This document shows, one piece after another, positions 44,078-53,895 of a stretch of 64,000 bases of DNA (positions are counted from its first letter, which is position 1; each line of letters begins with the position of its first letter). The notes below the pieces were generated by a model that made no database searches, was not told the DNA's origin, and worked only from the letters and a program-made list of their open reading frames with translations. A program made the translations under genes and the position numbers. This stretch comes from Pinibacter aurantiacus (lineage in GTDB: Bacteria; Bacteroidota; Bacteroidia; Chitinophagales; Chitinophagaceae): the NCBI RefSeq assembly GCF_019130065.1, contig NZ_JAHSPG010000015.1, forward strand, positions 248,001 through 312,000. Direction: 5' to 3'.

Positions 44078-45913
44078 TCAAGATTCTTTCTCCGAGTGTT
44101 CCTGCAACTGTTGCTGTTCGTATAAATAAGCATAGTAACCATTGCGTGCGATCAAGTCCTGATGTTTTCCCATTTCTACAATGCGCCCGTTTTCTAAAAC
44201 TACGATCTTGTCAAAATCAAATAGGGAGAAAATCCTATGAGTTATGATAATCGCTGTCTTATGATGTAGAAACGCATATAGATTTGCGATAATTTCTTTT
44301 TCCGTACTTGCATCTACTGCACTTAAACAGTCGTCAAACACTACCATCTGTGGATTCTTGATCAGCGCCCGGGCGATGGATATACGCTGTTTTTGTCCGC
44401 CACTCAAGGTTACGCCGCGCTCCCCTATCATTGTGTCAAACTTGCCGGAAAACTGGTTGATCTCTTTTTCCACGCTGGCAAACTGCGTCGCTTTTACAAC
44501 ATCTTCAAATGATGTATTTACCGCTCCGAAACGAATGTTGCCCGTCACAGTGTCGCTAAACAAAAACACGTCCTGCGGCACATAACTGATTTGCTCGCGA
44601 AGCCTTCGCAATTCAATATGTTTTAGATTGGTTCCATCAATGGAAATACTGCCACTACCGGGGTCGTACATGCGCAAAAGCAATTGTGCAAGGGTTGTTT
44701 TACCACTTCCCGTTCTGCCGATGATGGCGACTTTCTCCCCCTTTTTTATGTCGAGAGAAAAATCTTTCAACGCATGAATTCCTGTATCAGGATATACAAA
44801 ATTCACATTGTCAAATTGTATATGCCCCGTTAACACCGGATCGATAGCCTTTGGCGCATTTGCAATAGCGGGTTCGGTTTGCAAAAATTCGTTGAGTCTT
44901 TTTTGTGAAGCAGATGCTCTTTGTACCATACTGGCCGTCCAGCCAATGGCACTTACCGGAAACGTAAGCATATTCACGTACATCACAAACTCCGCAATCG
45001 TTCCGGTTGTTACACCCGAACCGGGAGTGAGTGAATAAAACCCACCAATCATGATCGTTAGCAAAGTGCTTAAGCCAATGATCAACGACATGGAAGGAAA
45101 ATAAACAGCTTCCAGTTTTGCCAAACCAATAGCATTTGCGCGGTATTCCTCGCTTTTCTTATCGAAAAAACCAAGCATGGCTTTTTCCTGAACAAAGGAT
45201 TTTATCACACGGATGCCTGAATAAGATTCCTGCGCCGCCGTCGTAAGATCTGATAGAAGTGCCTGAATCCTTTCACTTTTCCTGTGAATAATATTGTTGA
45301 TGAAATAGATGATCGCAGCCAGCAATGGCAAGGGAGCCAGAACATACAAAGTAAGGCGCGGATTTTCTCTCACCATATAAGTAACACAAAAACCGATGGT
45401 AGCTGCAAGGTTGATAAAATACATCAACGCCGGGCCGGTGTACATTCGCACACGACTAACGTCTTCGGTTATGCGATTCATCAAATCCCCTGTACTGTTT
45501 CGTTTATAGAAAGCCGAATCCAATAATTGATAGTGGCTATAAACTTCATTCTTCTGATCATATTCGATCAGCCTGCTCATTACGATGATCGTTTGTCTTG
45601 TGAGGAACAGGAAGAAGCCGCTGACCAGGGCTGTTACCAACAATACAACGCCGCATAAGACAATTTTTTGATTGAATGTAAATGCCGCCGCCGAACGGAA
45701 CATTTGCGCAACCAAGGGATCGTAATGGGAAGAAACATTTTTAGGTGTGTAACCCGGAAGGCTGCTCTCCACCGCATCCACCACAAATCTTGTTATTTGC
45801 GGCTGTATGATTTTAAAATAGTTGGAAAGGATAATGAAAATAAAACCGAGCAAAAATCTCCAACGATATTTCCAGAAATACTTATTAACTGCCTTTAGGT
45901 GCTTCATGGTCAT
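44078..45913 (-). CDS. MsbA/MdlA-like ABC exporter half-transporter
   Basis: The protein has 611 residues. Six membrane helices in residues 1-310 and a nucleotide-binding domain after 370: Walker A GRTGSGKTT, Q-loop YVPQDVFLFSD, signature TLSGGQKQR and Walker B VVFDDCLSAVD, then H-loop IITHR. The catalytic Glu after Walker B is Asp, as in MdlA and the degenerate-site halves of heterodimeric exporters. The second ATG (MKHLKAVN) may be the true start. Substrate (lipid or drug) unknown; no partner half is adjacent. Confidence 0.93.
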   Translation of the reverse strand: MTMKHLKAVNKYFWKYRWRFLLGFIFIILSNYFKIIQPQITRFVVDAVESSLPGYTPKNVSSHYDPLVAQMFRSAAAFTFNQKIVLCGVVLLVTALVSGFFLFLTRQTIIVMSRLIEYDQKNEVYSHYQLLDSAFYKRNSTGDLMNRITEDVSRVRMYTGPALMYFINLAATIGFCVTYMVRENPRLTLYVLAPLPLLAAIIYFINNIIHRKSERIQALLSDLTTAAQESYSGIRVIKSFVQEKAMLGFFDKKSEEYRANAIGLAKLEAVYFPSMSLIIGLSTLLTIMIGGFYSLTPGSGVTTGTIAEFVMYVNMLTFPVSAIGWTASMVQRASASQKRLNEFLQTEPAIANAPKAIDPVLTGHIQFDNVNFVYPDTGIHALKDFSLDIKKGEKVAIIGRTGSGKTTLAQLLLRMYDPGSGSISIDGTNLKHIELRRLREQISYVPQDVFLFSDTVTGNIRFGAVNTSFEDVVKATQFASVEKEINQFSGKFDTMIGERGVTLSGGQKQRISIARALIKNPQMVVFDDCLSAVDASTEKEIIANLYAFLHHKTAIIITHRIFSLFDFDKIVVLENGRIVEMGKHQDLIARNGYYAYLYEQQQLQEHSEKES

Positions 45914-46125
45914 GCGAAGGTAGGAAATTGTTATCAGGCCTGTTTTTCCTGCACGAAACTGGTGATTAACTAATGATAAAAATCATATTACGCTTTTGCA
46001 GAGACAAGAAATGGACTATTTTCGCCCGCTGTAACTAACAGATATTCAAAAGGTACCGTCAAATAGTAAGAATATACTTTAGCTACCATTAAAATGAGGT
46101 TTAAAGACCCCAAAACAAAATCCTG

Positions 46126-47967
46126 ATGAAATTCAGATACGACATCAATGCATTAAGGGCCATCGCTGTGGTGGCAGTTATTTTTTATCATTTCAATGTG
46201 CCCGGCTTTTCCGGCGGCTTTTTAGGTGTGGATACTTTTTTTGTTATCTCTGGCTATCTAATGTCTAAAATTATATTGGATGGATTCGATAACAATGATT
46301 TCTCATTAAAAGAATTCTATTTCAAGCGCGTAAAAAGAATAATACCGGCGCTGTTGGTTGTAGTCGTATTTAGTTTGCTGGCTGGCACCATTCTCCTGTT
46401 CCCTTTCGAACTAAAAACACTTTGCAAAACGTCCATATCAAGTCTCACTTTTGTTTCAAATATGTATTACTGGCGCAATTCCGGATACTTCAATCCCGCC
46501 GCTAAAAATAATCACCTTCTTCATACATGGAGCTTATCTGTAGAATGGCAGTTTTACATGATCTATCCCATAGTGCTGATGATGGTTAGAAAAGTATACT
46601 TATCTAACAAAAGACTGTTTAAGGCAATTATTATCGCTTTAACAGTTCTCTCCTTTGGTACGACCTTACTTGTAATGGAGAAAGGAAATTCGCTGGGGTT
46701 TTATTCTTTTCCAACCCGTTCATGGGAAATGTTGATAGGTTGTATTATCGTTCTTTTCGAGAAAAAATTTATAGACACAGTTCACTTACATCTGCGAAAT
46801 GCTATTTGCATACTTGCTTACATAGTACTGATAGCTTGTGTTGTTTTATTTAATGAAAAACTGACCTGGCCCAACGCATATGTGGGCATTCCGATAATTG
46901 CAACTTTTTTAATCCTCATTTGCAACTGCAACTTTACTTTATTAAGCAATAGGCTAATTCAATTTATTGGAAAAATCTCCTACTCCCTTTATTTATGGCA
47001 CTGGCCGTTATGGGTGTTTGCCGCCGGACTTGCTTTCAATAAGCCTGGGCACGTCTTTGTTATATCGATTTTGACACTTTGTTTTTCAGTCGTATCATAT
47101 AGATATATTGAATCAAACAAGAAATTATTTTATCCCTACAAGATTATCGCATGCACAGCATTCATGACACTTGTTGCCGCTTTGCTGTATGTATTTCCGG
47201 TTAATCAATATTTTATCGACAAAAAAATAATTGCCCTGGCAAACTACCAGGCAAGTCACGATGAAGAAATAAACGAACAGATGAAGAGAGGCTCGTGCTT
47301 TTTGTATTCAAAATCAAACGAGCAGGATTTCTCAAACACAGCTTGTTTAACGTTGTCGGATTCGATGGAAAATATTCTTCTGATAGGCGACAGCCATGCC
47401 GCCGTTCTATCATTAAGTCTAAGAAAAAAACTGGCAAGCCAGAATAAAAATTTATTACAAGCCACTACTTCCAACAGCGGTTTTTTTCTGAATCCAACAG
47501 GCAGGGATGCCAAACTGGTTAATTACGTCTTACAAGAATTTATTCCTCAAAATCATAGCAAAATCAGCGAAATAATTATCACCAAGAACTGGTTAACGCT
47601 GGAGAATGATCAACTAAAAGCCAAGGTATTAGAACTAGTGGGATATTTACAACGTTTCAATATAAAAGTAAGGGTTATAGGACAAACCAAAACATACGCA
47701 ATATCGTATCCAACCATTGCAGCGAAGGAAATTTACCTGAGCAAAGACCTGAACAATAACTATGCTATGACTGAATCACAGCAAGCAAATACGCTATTAA
47801 AGCAATTGCTGCCTTCCAGTGTTTACGTGGATGTATACGATGTTAACCTGACAAAAATAAAAACACAGGCAGAAGGCTACACTCCTTATATGTATGACGA
47901 CAATCACTTAACCGTTTTTGGCGCAGATCAGCTGATTGATTACGCAGGAAAAAATGGATTATTCTGA
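46126..47967 (+). CDS. OafA/YrhL-type O-acyltransferase with SGNH domain
   Basis: The protein has 613 residues. The Acyltransferase_3 domain (about 1-360, ten or so helices) starts YDINALRAIAVVAVIFYHF, with the catalytic His in FYHF and DTFFVISGYLMSK. A C-terminal SGNH hydrolase-like domain has block I LLIGDSHAAVL near 424 and block V DDNHLTVFGADQL near 590. Such two-part proteins O-acetylate surface polysaccharides or peptidoglycan. It is a lone gene; no glycan cluster is adjacent. A strong terminator follows. Confidence 0.94.
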   Translation: MKFRYDINALRAIAVVAVIFYHFNVPGFSGGFLGVDTFFVISGYLMSKIILDGFDNNDFSLKEFYFKRVKRIIPALLVVVVFSLLAGTILLFPFELKTLCKTSISSLTFVSNMYYWRNSGYFNPAAKNNHLLHTWSLSVEWQFYMIYPIVLMMVRKVYLSNKRLFKAIIIALTVLSFGTTLLVMEKGNSLGFYSFPTRSWEMLIGCIIVLFEKKFIDTVHLHLRNAICILAYIVLIACVVLFNEKLTWPNAYVGIPIIATFLILICNCNFTLLSNRLIQFIGKISYSLYLWHWPLWVFAAGLAFNKPGHVFVISILTLCFSVVSYRYIESNKKLFYPYKIIACTAFMTLVAALLYVFPVNQYFIDKKIIALANYQASHDEEINEQMKRGSCFLYSKSNEQDFSNTACLTLSDSMENILLIGDSHAAVLSLSLRKKLASQNKNLLQATTSNSGFFLNPTGRDAKLVNYVLQEFIPQNHSKISEIIITKNWLTLENDQLKAKVLELVGYLQRFNIKVRVIGQTKTYAISYPTIAAKEIYLSKDLNNNYAMTESQQANTLLKQLLPSSVYVDVYDVNLTKIKTQAEGYTPYMYDDNHLTVFGADQLIDYAGKNGLF

Positions 47968-48049
47968 TATGCCGCCCGAGGTTCATATATAGAAAGAACA
48001 GAATAGACTAACCTCTGGAGATTACTACTCCTGATTCAATTTAATCGAT

Positions 48050-48084
48050 AAAAAAGCCCATAGCATGTACTATGGGCTTTTTTT
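48050..48084 (+). terminator. Terminator of the acyltransferase gene
   Basis: AAAAAAGCCCATAG-CATGTA-CTATGGGCTTTTTTT, a strong intrinsic terminator. Confidence 0.93.
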
Positions 48085-48150
48085 GTTGGCGAATGATGAA
48101 AATCATTTAATCACCTTTTACATGTCAGAATGTAACGGATTATCGATTCC

Positions 48151-48158
48151 TACTTTTG
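48151..48158 (+). promoter_or_regulatory. CBS gene promoter -7 box (TACTTTTG)
   Basis: Exact TAnnTTTG. The transcript would start near 48165, which leaves only the ATGs at 48172 and 48181 as start codons and excludes an upstream GTG at 48160. Confidence 0.5.
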
Positions 48159-48171
48159 AGTGTTTCCAAAA

Positions 48172-48600
48172 ATGATCTATATGAAAAAGAGAACCCCGGT
48201 TGCCAAGATCATGACCTCTGATGTAATATCTGTCGATATCTGTGAAAGCCTGAAAAATGTCGACAGGATAATGCATGACAGACATATCCGCCATCTTCCC
48301 GTGATATCGCATGGTAAGCTTGCGGGGATCATCAGTCACACAGACATCATGCGTTTGAGCTTTGGTTCACTTTTCGATGGTCAGCAATCTTCTGACGAGG
48401 CCATTTTTGAGATGCTGAAACTGGAACAGGTCATGGTTTCGAATCCGAAAACAGTTGCACCGACAGAAAGCATTAAAGATGTAGCAGAGTTTTTAACCAA
48501 GGCTGAGTTTCACGCATTGCCGGTGGTTGAGGACGGCAAACTTTTAGGAATCGTTACAACAACAGACGTCATCCGTTATCTGGTTGACCAATACGAATAG
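48172..48600 (+). CDS. Two-CBS-domain protein
   Basis: The protein has 142 residues from the ATG at 48172 (139 if from 48181). Two CBS motifs span about 8-70 (AKIMTSDVISVDICESLKNV; RHIRHLPVISHGKLAGIIS) and 85-140 (VMVSNPKTVAPTESIKDVAE; HALPVVEDGKLLGIVTTTDV). CBS pairs bind adenosyl nucleotides and sense energy state. It stands alone without an effector domain, so its partner is unknown. Downstream is a GC-rich terminator at 48728. Confidence 0.92.
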   Translation: MIYMKKRTPVAKIMTSDVISVDICESLKNVDRIMHDRHIRHLPVISHGKLAGIISHTDIMRLSFGSLFDGQQSSDEAIFEMLKLEQVMVSNPKTVAPTESIKDVAEFLTKAEFHALPVVEDGKLLGIVTTTDVIRYLVDQYE

Positions 48601-48727
48601 GTTCAAACCCAACATGAGAAAGCAATCCAGTATCCAACAAAATGAAATAACACAATCCAGTATCCAATAAATGAAATAACCTGGAATCACATGGTGTTTT
48701 GTTTACAAAGGGTATGTTTCAATCTGG

Positions 48728-48753
48728 CCCCGCCCCCCGTAGGCGGGGTTTTT
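48728..48753 (+). terminator. GC-rich terminator CCCCGCC/GGCGGGG
   Basis: CCCCGCC-CCCCGTA-GGCGGGG-TTTTT. It lies 128 nt after the CBS gene. Two near-identical AATCCAGTATCCAA(C)AA phrases repeat at 48624-48642 and 48656-48670 between them. Confidence 0.75.
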
Positions 48754-48909
48754 AGTTGAGAGCGGAGAATTGAGAGTTGAGAGTTTAATGGATAGTTGTT
48801 AATTTAAAATTGAAAGTTGAAAATGAGTAGGGACAAATTGAATTCCTCTTTAAAAGAAAAATCTGCTTTAATTTAAAACTCTCAACTCTCAATTCTCCAC
48901 TCTCAACTA
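48754..48909. repeat. Nested inverted-repeat element, GAGAGTTGAGAGT unit
   Basis: The left arm (48754-48786), a secondary TAATTTAAAATTGAAAGTTG run (48799-48826) and the right arm (48878-48909, ACTCTCAACTCTCAATTCTC) fill much of the 371-base gap 48601-48971, which holds no gene. Confidence 0.75.
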
Positions 48910-48971
48910 AAAAAACTTCCTCCGCTTGTCCAACTTTCGCCATCCCAATTGTTGTAATTAAAACTTCGTCT

Positions 48972-49526
48972 ATGGGCAAACTACATTCATTCACTTTCAT
49001 AACGCTTGACGGCTATTACAAAGGCGCCGGCAACGACATTAGCTGGCATCCGCATGGCGGAGACGCGGCAGAGTACGCTGCTCAAAAATCGCAGGGAGAA
49101 AACACGCTCGTCTTCGGAAGGGTGACTTATGAAATGATGGCCGGCTTTTGGCCGACTCCCATGGCCAGGGAAAGCTTTCCAGAAGTGGCCGAGGGAATGA
49201 ATAAGGCAGAAAAAATTGTTTTCTCCAGAACGCTTACAAATGCAACCTGGGAAAAAACACGAATCATCCAGAACGATATTGTCGGGGAAATGAAGCATCT
49301 GAAAAAAACGAGCGACAAGGATATGACGATTCTGGGAAGTGGGAGCATTCTCGCCCAGTTCGCGAGTCATGGTTTGGTGGATGAGTTTATCATAATGCTT
49401 GATCCGGTTGCGATTGGCAAAGGCACGTCTATTTTTCAAAACATTGAAAAGCAACTCGACCTGAAATTAAAAGAGCACCAGGTTTTCAAGAGTGGCATCA
49501 TAGTGATGACCTATGTCCCGGCTTAA
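48972..49526 (+). CDS. RibD C-terminal/dihydrofolate-reductase-like protein
   Basis: The protein has 184 residues. HSFTFITLDGYYKGAGNDIS is the family start; NTLVFGRVTYEMMAGFWPT, KIVFSRTL and ILGSGSILAQFASHGLVDEF follow, giving a complete DHFR-like fold as in YyaP/YwjB. True folate DHFR active-site Asp/Glu context is not evident, so it is a reductase of unknown substrate. It lies alone between two repeat elements. Confidence 0.9.
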   Translation: MGKLHSFTFITLDGYYKGAGNDISWHPHGGDAAEYAAQKSQGENTLVFGRVTYEMMAGFWPTPMARESFPEVAEGMNKAEKIVFSRTLTNATWEKTRIIQNDIVGEMKHLKKTSDKDMTILGSGSILAQFASHGLVDEFIIMLDPVAIGKGTSIFQNIEKQLDLKLKEHQVFKSGIIVMTYVPA

Positions 49527-49682
49527 TGAGCGCGCAGATGACACAGATTTGACTGATTTGCGCAGATTTTAATAACAGAATAACTGAATGTTGAATGGCG
49601 AACGGTCTGATCATTTCTTGTCTTTCGCAATACAAAGAATCAGTGTAAATCAGTCCAATCAGCGTCATCTGTGTGCTCCCTC
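49527..49682. repeat. Inverted-repeat element, GCAGATGACACAGATTTGAC unit
   Basis: The left arm (49527-49575) and right arm (49640-49682) correspond to the ACGGATGACACGG family with diverged units. The right arm is nearly the same as 61776-61817 (about 38 of 40 positions). It overlaps the 3' end of the dipeptidase gene. Confidence 0.8.
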
Positions 49683-50885
49683 AAATACCCTGCAATAATT
49701 TCCGCCTCCTATTTTTCCTATTTCCTGTTCTGTAAAACCTGTTTTGAGCAAGGCGTCAACAACGGTAAAATAGAAGCCGGTTTTCTGATCGGCCCAAGCT
49801 TCATTGGTTCTTTCACCAATGCGCTTGCCGCCGTTTTGCGGATTTGGCTTCCTGTCACTTTGTTTATTGTCCCCGGGTTTATTATCCTGATTTCCCGGAG
49901 GTGGTGCATTATTGGGCTTACCGCCAAAATCATTTGGAGAGCGGTATGCAGGCGTTAGTTTAGTATCTGTGCCAATACATACGTGATCAATGCCAACTAC
50001 GTCTACAAGTGCGCGAATATTTTGTGCATGTTCCAACGGAGTGTCAGCCAAGTGCGTCCACACACCGATAATGCCACCTGCTTCAGCAACAATCTTCGCT
50101 TGCTCTTTGCTTATTAGCCTTGGCCGCATCATCTTTGCCATCATTTCATTTTTGCCCAATTGCGAATCAAGCCCCGTGTGGGAGATAATGACAGGCTTTG
50201 TCGTTATTTTTAAGGCTGCATTAATGGTGTCGTTACTCGCATGTGCAAGGTCAATCAACATTCCAAGGCGGTTACATTCTTTTATTACATCGGCGCCCAA
50301 ACTTGTAAGGCCCCCAAACTTCGGGGGATTGGTGTACACATCACCCAAAGGCATGGAGGCATCGCTGTCATGCAGCAAACCCAAATGCCGCAAGCCCCGG
50401 TTGTAGGCTTCTTCTACACGTTCAACCTTGCCTTCCAGGAAATGACAGCCTTCTATCGATTGAATAACTGTGGGTGTTTTCTTTTTGTGCGCCGCCTTGA
50501 TGTCTGCGAGATTCAAGGCCCGCTTCATATCGTCGTCCTTTAGCACTTTGTCCATTGCTTCCAATCCATTGAGGAAACGCTGGTAAGCTTCACCCGGCTG
50601 AATGTTTCTTTTGTAGTCTGTGGCAAAGGTCATGACAATGGCTGAAAGACCCGACGTCTTCAATTCGCCTGCGAGATCCAATGCCGGACCGGGCAACTCA
50701 GCATTGTCAAGCGGCACATCAATATGGTTGTGGGTGTCAATGCCAATAGTGCTGGCAACGATTTTGGCAACCCGTGAATCCTGATCGTTAAGCGCCCATG
50801 ACCATAAAGGATTCAACATTACTGCGGCTCCCGTTCCCGATATAGATGTGATGAATTTTCGTCGCGACCATTCGTTTCTGTTCAT
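49665..50885 (-). CDS. Membrane dipeptidase (M19 family), Tat-exported
   Basis: The protein has 406 residues. Twin-arginine leader SRRKFITSISGTGAAVML. Metal-site motifs of the renal-dipeptidase fold: IDTHNHID (about 50-57), QSIEGCHFLEG (bridging Glu), LIDLAHASND and ISHTGLDSQ, and IGTDTKLTP. A Pro/Asn/Gly-rich insertion (about 320-350: NAPPPGNQDNKPGDNKQSDR) sits near the C-terminus. It cleaves dipeptides, probably in the periplasm. The 3' end overlaps a repeat arm (last residues EGAHR). Confidence 0.93.
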   Translation of the reverse strand: MNRNEWSRRKFITSISGTGAAVMLNPLWSWALNDQDSRVAKIVASTIGIDTHNHIDVPLDNAELPGPALDLAGELKTSGLSAIVMTFATDYKRNIQPGEAYQRFLNGLEAMDKVLKDDDMKRALNLADIKAAHKKKTPTVIQSIEGCHFLEGKVERVEEAYNRGLRHLGLLHDSDASMPLGDVYTNPPKFGGLTSLGADVIKECNRLGMLIDLAHASNDTINAALKITTKPVIISHTGLDSQLGKNEMMAKMMRPRLISKEQAKIVAEAGGIIGVWTHLADTPLEHAQNIRALVDVVGIDHVCIGTDTKLTPAYRSPNDFGGKPNNAPPPGNQDNKPGDNKQSDRKPNPQNGGKRIGERTNEAWADQKTGFYFTVVDALLKTGFTEQEIGKIGGGNYCRVFEGAHR

Positions 50886-50980
50886 GCCTTTTGATTTGCA
50901 GTTTATTTCAATAAAACAGGAAGATAAACTTTAAGGCACTGCAAGATTTGAATAATCGATGAACGGCGAGATTCACTCGG

Positions 50981-51703
50981 TCAGGCAAAACTTTCTTTCT
51001 CGGACCATTGCAAGGCTCCTCCCAGCGAACAATTGCTAAACTCAATATGTATCACTCGTCTCTTGTTATTGTTTGTTGTTCTGTTCGATGCATGCAGCAG
51101 CAGGGGTTTCATGATCATTACCCCGCCTTGTTTAACATTACAAAAGGTTTCTGTTTCTACTTTCCAATCAATCGTTTCCGGTCTGTAAATCCCTTTGAGA
51201 TGTGAGCCTGGAACGACTCTTAGTGCACCGTTATTTTCATCCGTATCGTCAAGGTGAATGCGAATGGTGAAGTTGCTTTCCAAAATATCAAGTGGAGGTT
51301 GAACGGCAAACTGATTCTGTTTAACCGACCACGGACCATAGCCTTCAACGTCAAGTTTTTTATCTACAGAAATTGTAAGATCCTGGTGATAGGCCACAAA
51401 CCAGTTTGATTGCTCGGGCTTATCAAAATAAATTGATTTCACCACAAAGTAGTCGTTGCCGAAAAGTGATGAAATAATGGAGCGTATGTTACTGTTGAAA
51501 ATCAAATCGAATGTCTCCGGCACTTCTTTTAAAAACTGGCGGATTGCAAATAAGTCACTTGTTTTTCTAAAAGTAGGTTTTGTAGTATCAACGCGTGAAA
51601 TGGTTTGAAGGATTTTGGTGAGTTCTTCCGTTGAGAAAACATTATCAATAACTGCAAAGCCCTCTGTTGCGATGTTCTTCCTGATGTTCGGCGTTATATT
51701 CAT
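50981..51703 (-). CDS. Phytanoyl-CoA dioxygenase-family 2OG-Fe(II) oxygenase
   Basis: The protein has 240 residues. The iron motif H-x-D is in WFVAYHQDLTISV (His near 119), the distal His in KPLLLHASNRT, and the 2OG-binding Arg in NKRRVIHIEF. IRIHLDDTDENNGALRVVPG is the diagnostic strand of the PhyH family. It hydroxylates a small molecule that cannot be named. Next to M19 dipeptidase and dinD on the same strand but with gaps of 78-95 nt. Confidence 0.92.
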   Translation of the reverse strand: MNITPNIRKNIATEGFAVIDNVFSTEELTKILQTISRVDTTKPTFRKTSDLFAIRQFLKEVPETFDLIFNSNIRSIISSLFGNDYFVVKSIYFDKPEQSNWFVAYHQDLTISVDKKLDVEGYGPWSVKQNQFAVQPPLDILESNFTIRIHLDDTDENNGALRVVPGSHLKGIYRPETIDWKVETETFCNVKQGGVMIMKPLLLHASNRTTNNNKRRVIHIEFSNCSLGGALQWSEKESFA

Positions 51704-51781
51704 TGAAAATTGTGCAAATTTTATCTTTCTCTTTAGTTATAAGTGCATCTATTTTATTTTACCTAAAAGCTTCAAGGACTT

Positions 51782-52648
51782 CTATTTCTTCTTTCTTTTA
51801 GCGTCTTTTAAAACGTTCTTTTCATCAACATTTAACTGACGCTGCACCTTTTTAAGATCTTCTGAGGCAGGTAGCTGTTCTGGTTTTACTCCTCGATCTA
51901 TAACCATTTTTCTAACTGCAACGTTATTATCAACATGCTCCTTAGAGATAGGGTGTTCACCTCTTAAATCTTTCTCTATCACGTTATGACTAGTTAATTC
52001 TATTGCAAAATCTTTCGCCTTAATTGTAAGTGTAGGTAAAAAATCTGCCAAAGTTCTGCCTTCTGGGACTTTTATTTTTTTCTTCATTTCATTTGTAGCA
52101 AACCCACCAAAAAGAGCTTGATCTCCTTTGCTACGAATAATAGCAAATCCTTTTTCGTCCACTCCTCTTTCATAGATTATGCCAGAAAGCTTCTTCTCTG
52201 ATTTAGTCAACTTTTCTCTAGCTGTAATACGGGCAACGTCCAACAATCTTTTCTCAATTATTTCCTGTTTCCGTGTCTGTACAGCAAAATAGGTTTGAGC
52301 AAAAGCTATTCCCGGTTTACCTGCATCTCCATTTTGGGCTATAAGGTAACACGCATATCTTGTAAGTGCAGTGTCTTCAACCTCGCGCTGAGCTCCTTTC
52401 GCTATACTTATCATTTTCCCGACGTCGGCAAAATGATCAGAAATATTGGCTCCAGCATTTTCGCAAGACATTTTCGCTTTGTCAATAACGTTTACAAAAT
52501 TGTCCCATTTGCTATAACCCAATATACTCTGTAATTCCCTTGCGCTCCAACACTCAATGTCATCGTGGTAGTAACAAGCATTTTCAAATTGCTCAAAAAG
52601 CTGTTTTATTTGTTCCTTTTTCATATTTGTAGCTTTTGCTGTCGTCAT
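51782..52648 (-). CDS. dinD: DNA damage-inducible protein D
   Basis: The protein has 288 residues. N-terminal BRO-N-like domain [20 protein letters not shown], then [40 protein letters not shown], and the C-terminal [20 protein letters not shown] with [20 protein letters not shown]. This matches DinD along its whole length (E. coli 274 residues). In E. coli it is SOS-induced and inhibits RecA filaments. A start at Met9 is possible. No E. coli-type LexA box is seen; a Bacteroidota LexA site could not be judged. Often found in mobile contexts. Confidence 0.93.
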   Translation of the reverse strand: MTTAKATNMKKEQIKQLFEQFENACYYHDDIECWSARELQSILGYSKWDNFVNVIDKAKMSCENAGANISDHFADVGKMISIAKGAQREVEDTALTRYACYLIAQNGDAGKPGIAFAQTYFAVQTRKQEIIEKRLLDVARITAREKLTKSEKKLSGIIYERGVDEKGFAIIRSKGDQALFGGFATNEMKKKIKVPEGRTLADFLPTLTIKAKDFAIELTSHNVIEKDLRGEHPISKEHVDNNVAVRKMVIDRGVKPEQLPASEDLKKVQRQLNVDEKNVLKDAKRKKK

Positions 52649-52948
52649 TTATGGTAGGTATTTGTTTAAATCGTTCAGCATTTGGGCTACTAAGAGGAAA
52701 AATTATTACTTATCGATATGGAAAGATAAAAATAAGATGGTTGAGGAATTTAACCCAGCACCTTTTTCTAAAACGTTCATTGAATATTTTCAATGCTTGC
52801 CGTTGTCAACTACAAATATATTAAAAATGGGATTTTTGACCTGAACCAAAGAAAACAACCTCCTCTTTTAAAAGCCCCTAAACCTTTGTATATTTAGAGT
52901 AATAGGCGACGATTGCGACTCATGTTTGTGTTACCCAACTAACGCTTT
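52649..52948. other. Intergenic gap, no gene seen
   Basis: Two short overlapping reading frames exist here but neither has protein-like composition. The gap lies between divergent dinD and a secreted protein gene, so it should hold both promoters; no exact TAnnTTTG match is present. Confidence 0.5.
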
Positions 52949-53710
52949 ATGAAAACCGTACTTGTAACATTGCTAGCCATTGCCTTTCAGTTTGCGTTCG
53001 CGCAACAGCCAAACAAAAACTCTCCTTTTCTTGGCAGGGACTCAGTTTATATTTCCGGGAAGGTCGTTGATGAATCCGGTAAGCCGATGGAAAATGTAAT
53101 GGTGCTTGTATATCCATTCTACACCGAAAAATTTGACGTTAACTGGTATGAGCAGGATACTTTTTACACAAACAAAGATGGAAAGTTTATTGCGGCGCTA
53201 AACGGCAGACAATTCGACAATCATTTATATTTCAAAGCTCATGACTGCCTTCCTTCAAGCATTTATTTGCCCAACAAATCTAGTTGGTTGATCGTTGAAG
53301 AACCAGTGAAAATGCTCAGTCGCAAACTGCATTATTTTGACACAAGGAAAATAGACAAGAAAGACTTATCGCTTACTGTTGAAAAAGCATTGCAGAAATA
53401 TAAAGTCAGCCTGAGCCAAACTAAATTATCCTCCTTTCCCACCGATATCGGCAACATGCGTGGCCTTCGATTTGAGACTGCAGACAGCTCGATCATACTT
53501 TTAGCAACGGCAAATTTTTGGAACAACCCGGCAACTAATAAAGCTGATCTGCTTGACAGAAAAATAACCGGCATAGGCATCGCGTTTGCAAACGGCGACA
53601 AAGTTGTATTGGGCAATGGTTTAGAAATCGCTGAGCGGAAAGTGTACAATGAGTATTTTCAGGAGAAGAAGGATTTGGAAGCGAAGCAACAGAGTGCGAT
53701 AAAAAAATGA
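52949..53710 (+). CDS. Secreted protein with carboxypeptidase-regulatory-like domain
   Basis: The protein has 253 residues. Signal peptide VTLLAIAFQFAFAQ. A CarboxypepD_reg-like beta-sandwich spans about 32-110 (VYISGKVVDESGKPMENVMV; YTNKDGKFIAALNG). The C-terminal half (about 130-240) has no recognised family; it contains RGLRFETADSSIILLATANF. No receptor or barrel follows, so it is not a TonB receptor. Function unknown. Confidence 0.75.
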   Translation: MKTVLVTLLAIAFQFAFAQQPNKNSPFLGRDSVYISGKVVDESGKPMENVMVLVYPFYTEKFDVNWYEQDTFYTNKDGKFIAALNGRQFDNHLYFKAHDCLPSSIYLPNKSSWLIVEEPVKMLSRKLHYFDTRKIDKKDLSLTVEKALQKYKVSLSQTKLSSFPTDIGNMRGLRFETADSSIILLATANFWNNPATNKADLLDRKITGIGIAFANGDKVVLGNGLEIAERKVYNEYFQEKKDLEAKQQSAIKK

Positions 53711-53735
53711 GAACAAGCTTTTATTCAAACAAACC

Positions 53736-53888
53736 CTAATATTGATGCCCTACGGGCAAAACACTCATTCATATTGACTTCTATTGATATTGTTTCCCTA
53801 CGGGAAATGCTTTTGCCCGTAGGGCATCAATATCAATAGAAATATAACATCACGAGCAATATTGTCCGTAGGACATTAACATCGTAAC
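53736..53888. repeat. CCTACGGG palindromic element, copy 2
   Basis: AATATTGATGCCCTACGGGC at the left and GCCCGTAGGGCATCAATAT at the right are reverse complements. Inside are TTTCCCTACGGGAAA and, beyond, TTGTCCGTAGGACATTAA. The TTCTATTGATATTG linker is also mirrored. Same family as 16316-16456. Confidence 0.85.
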
Positions 53889-53895
53889 ACCTTCT

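Noticed and set aside
52636-52844. Two overlapping 60-residue frames upstream of dinD
   Set aside because: No conserved motif, overlapping each other and the dinD start; likely noise.
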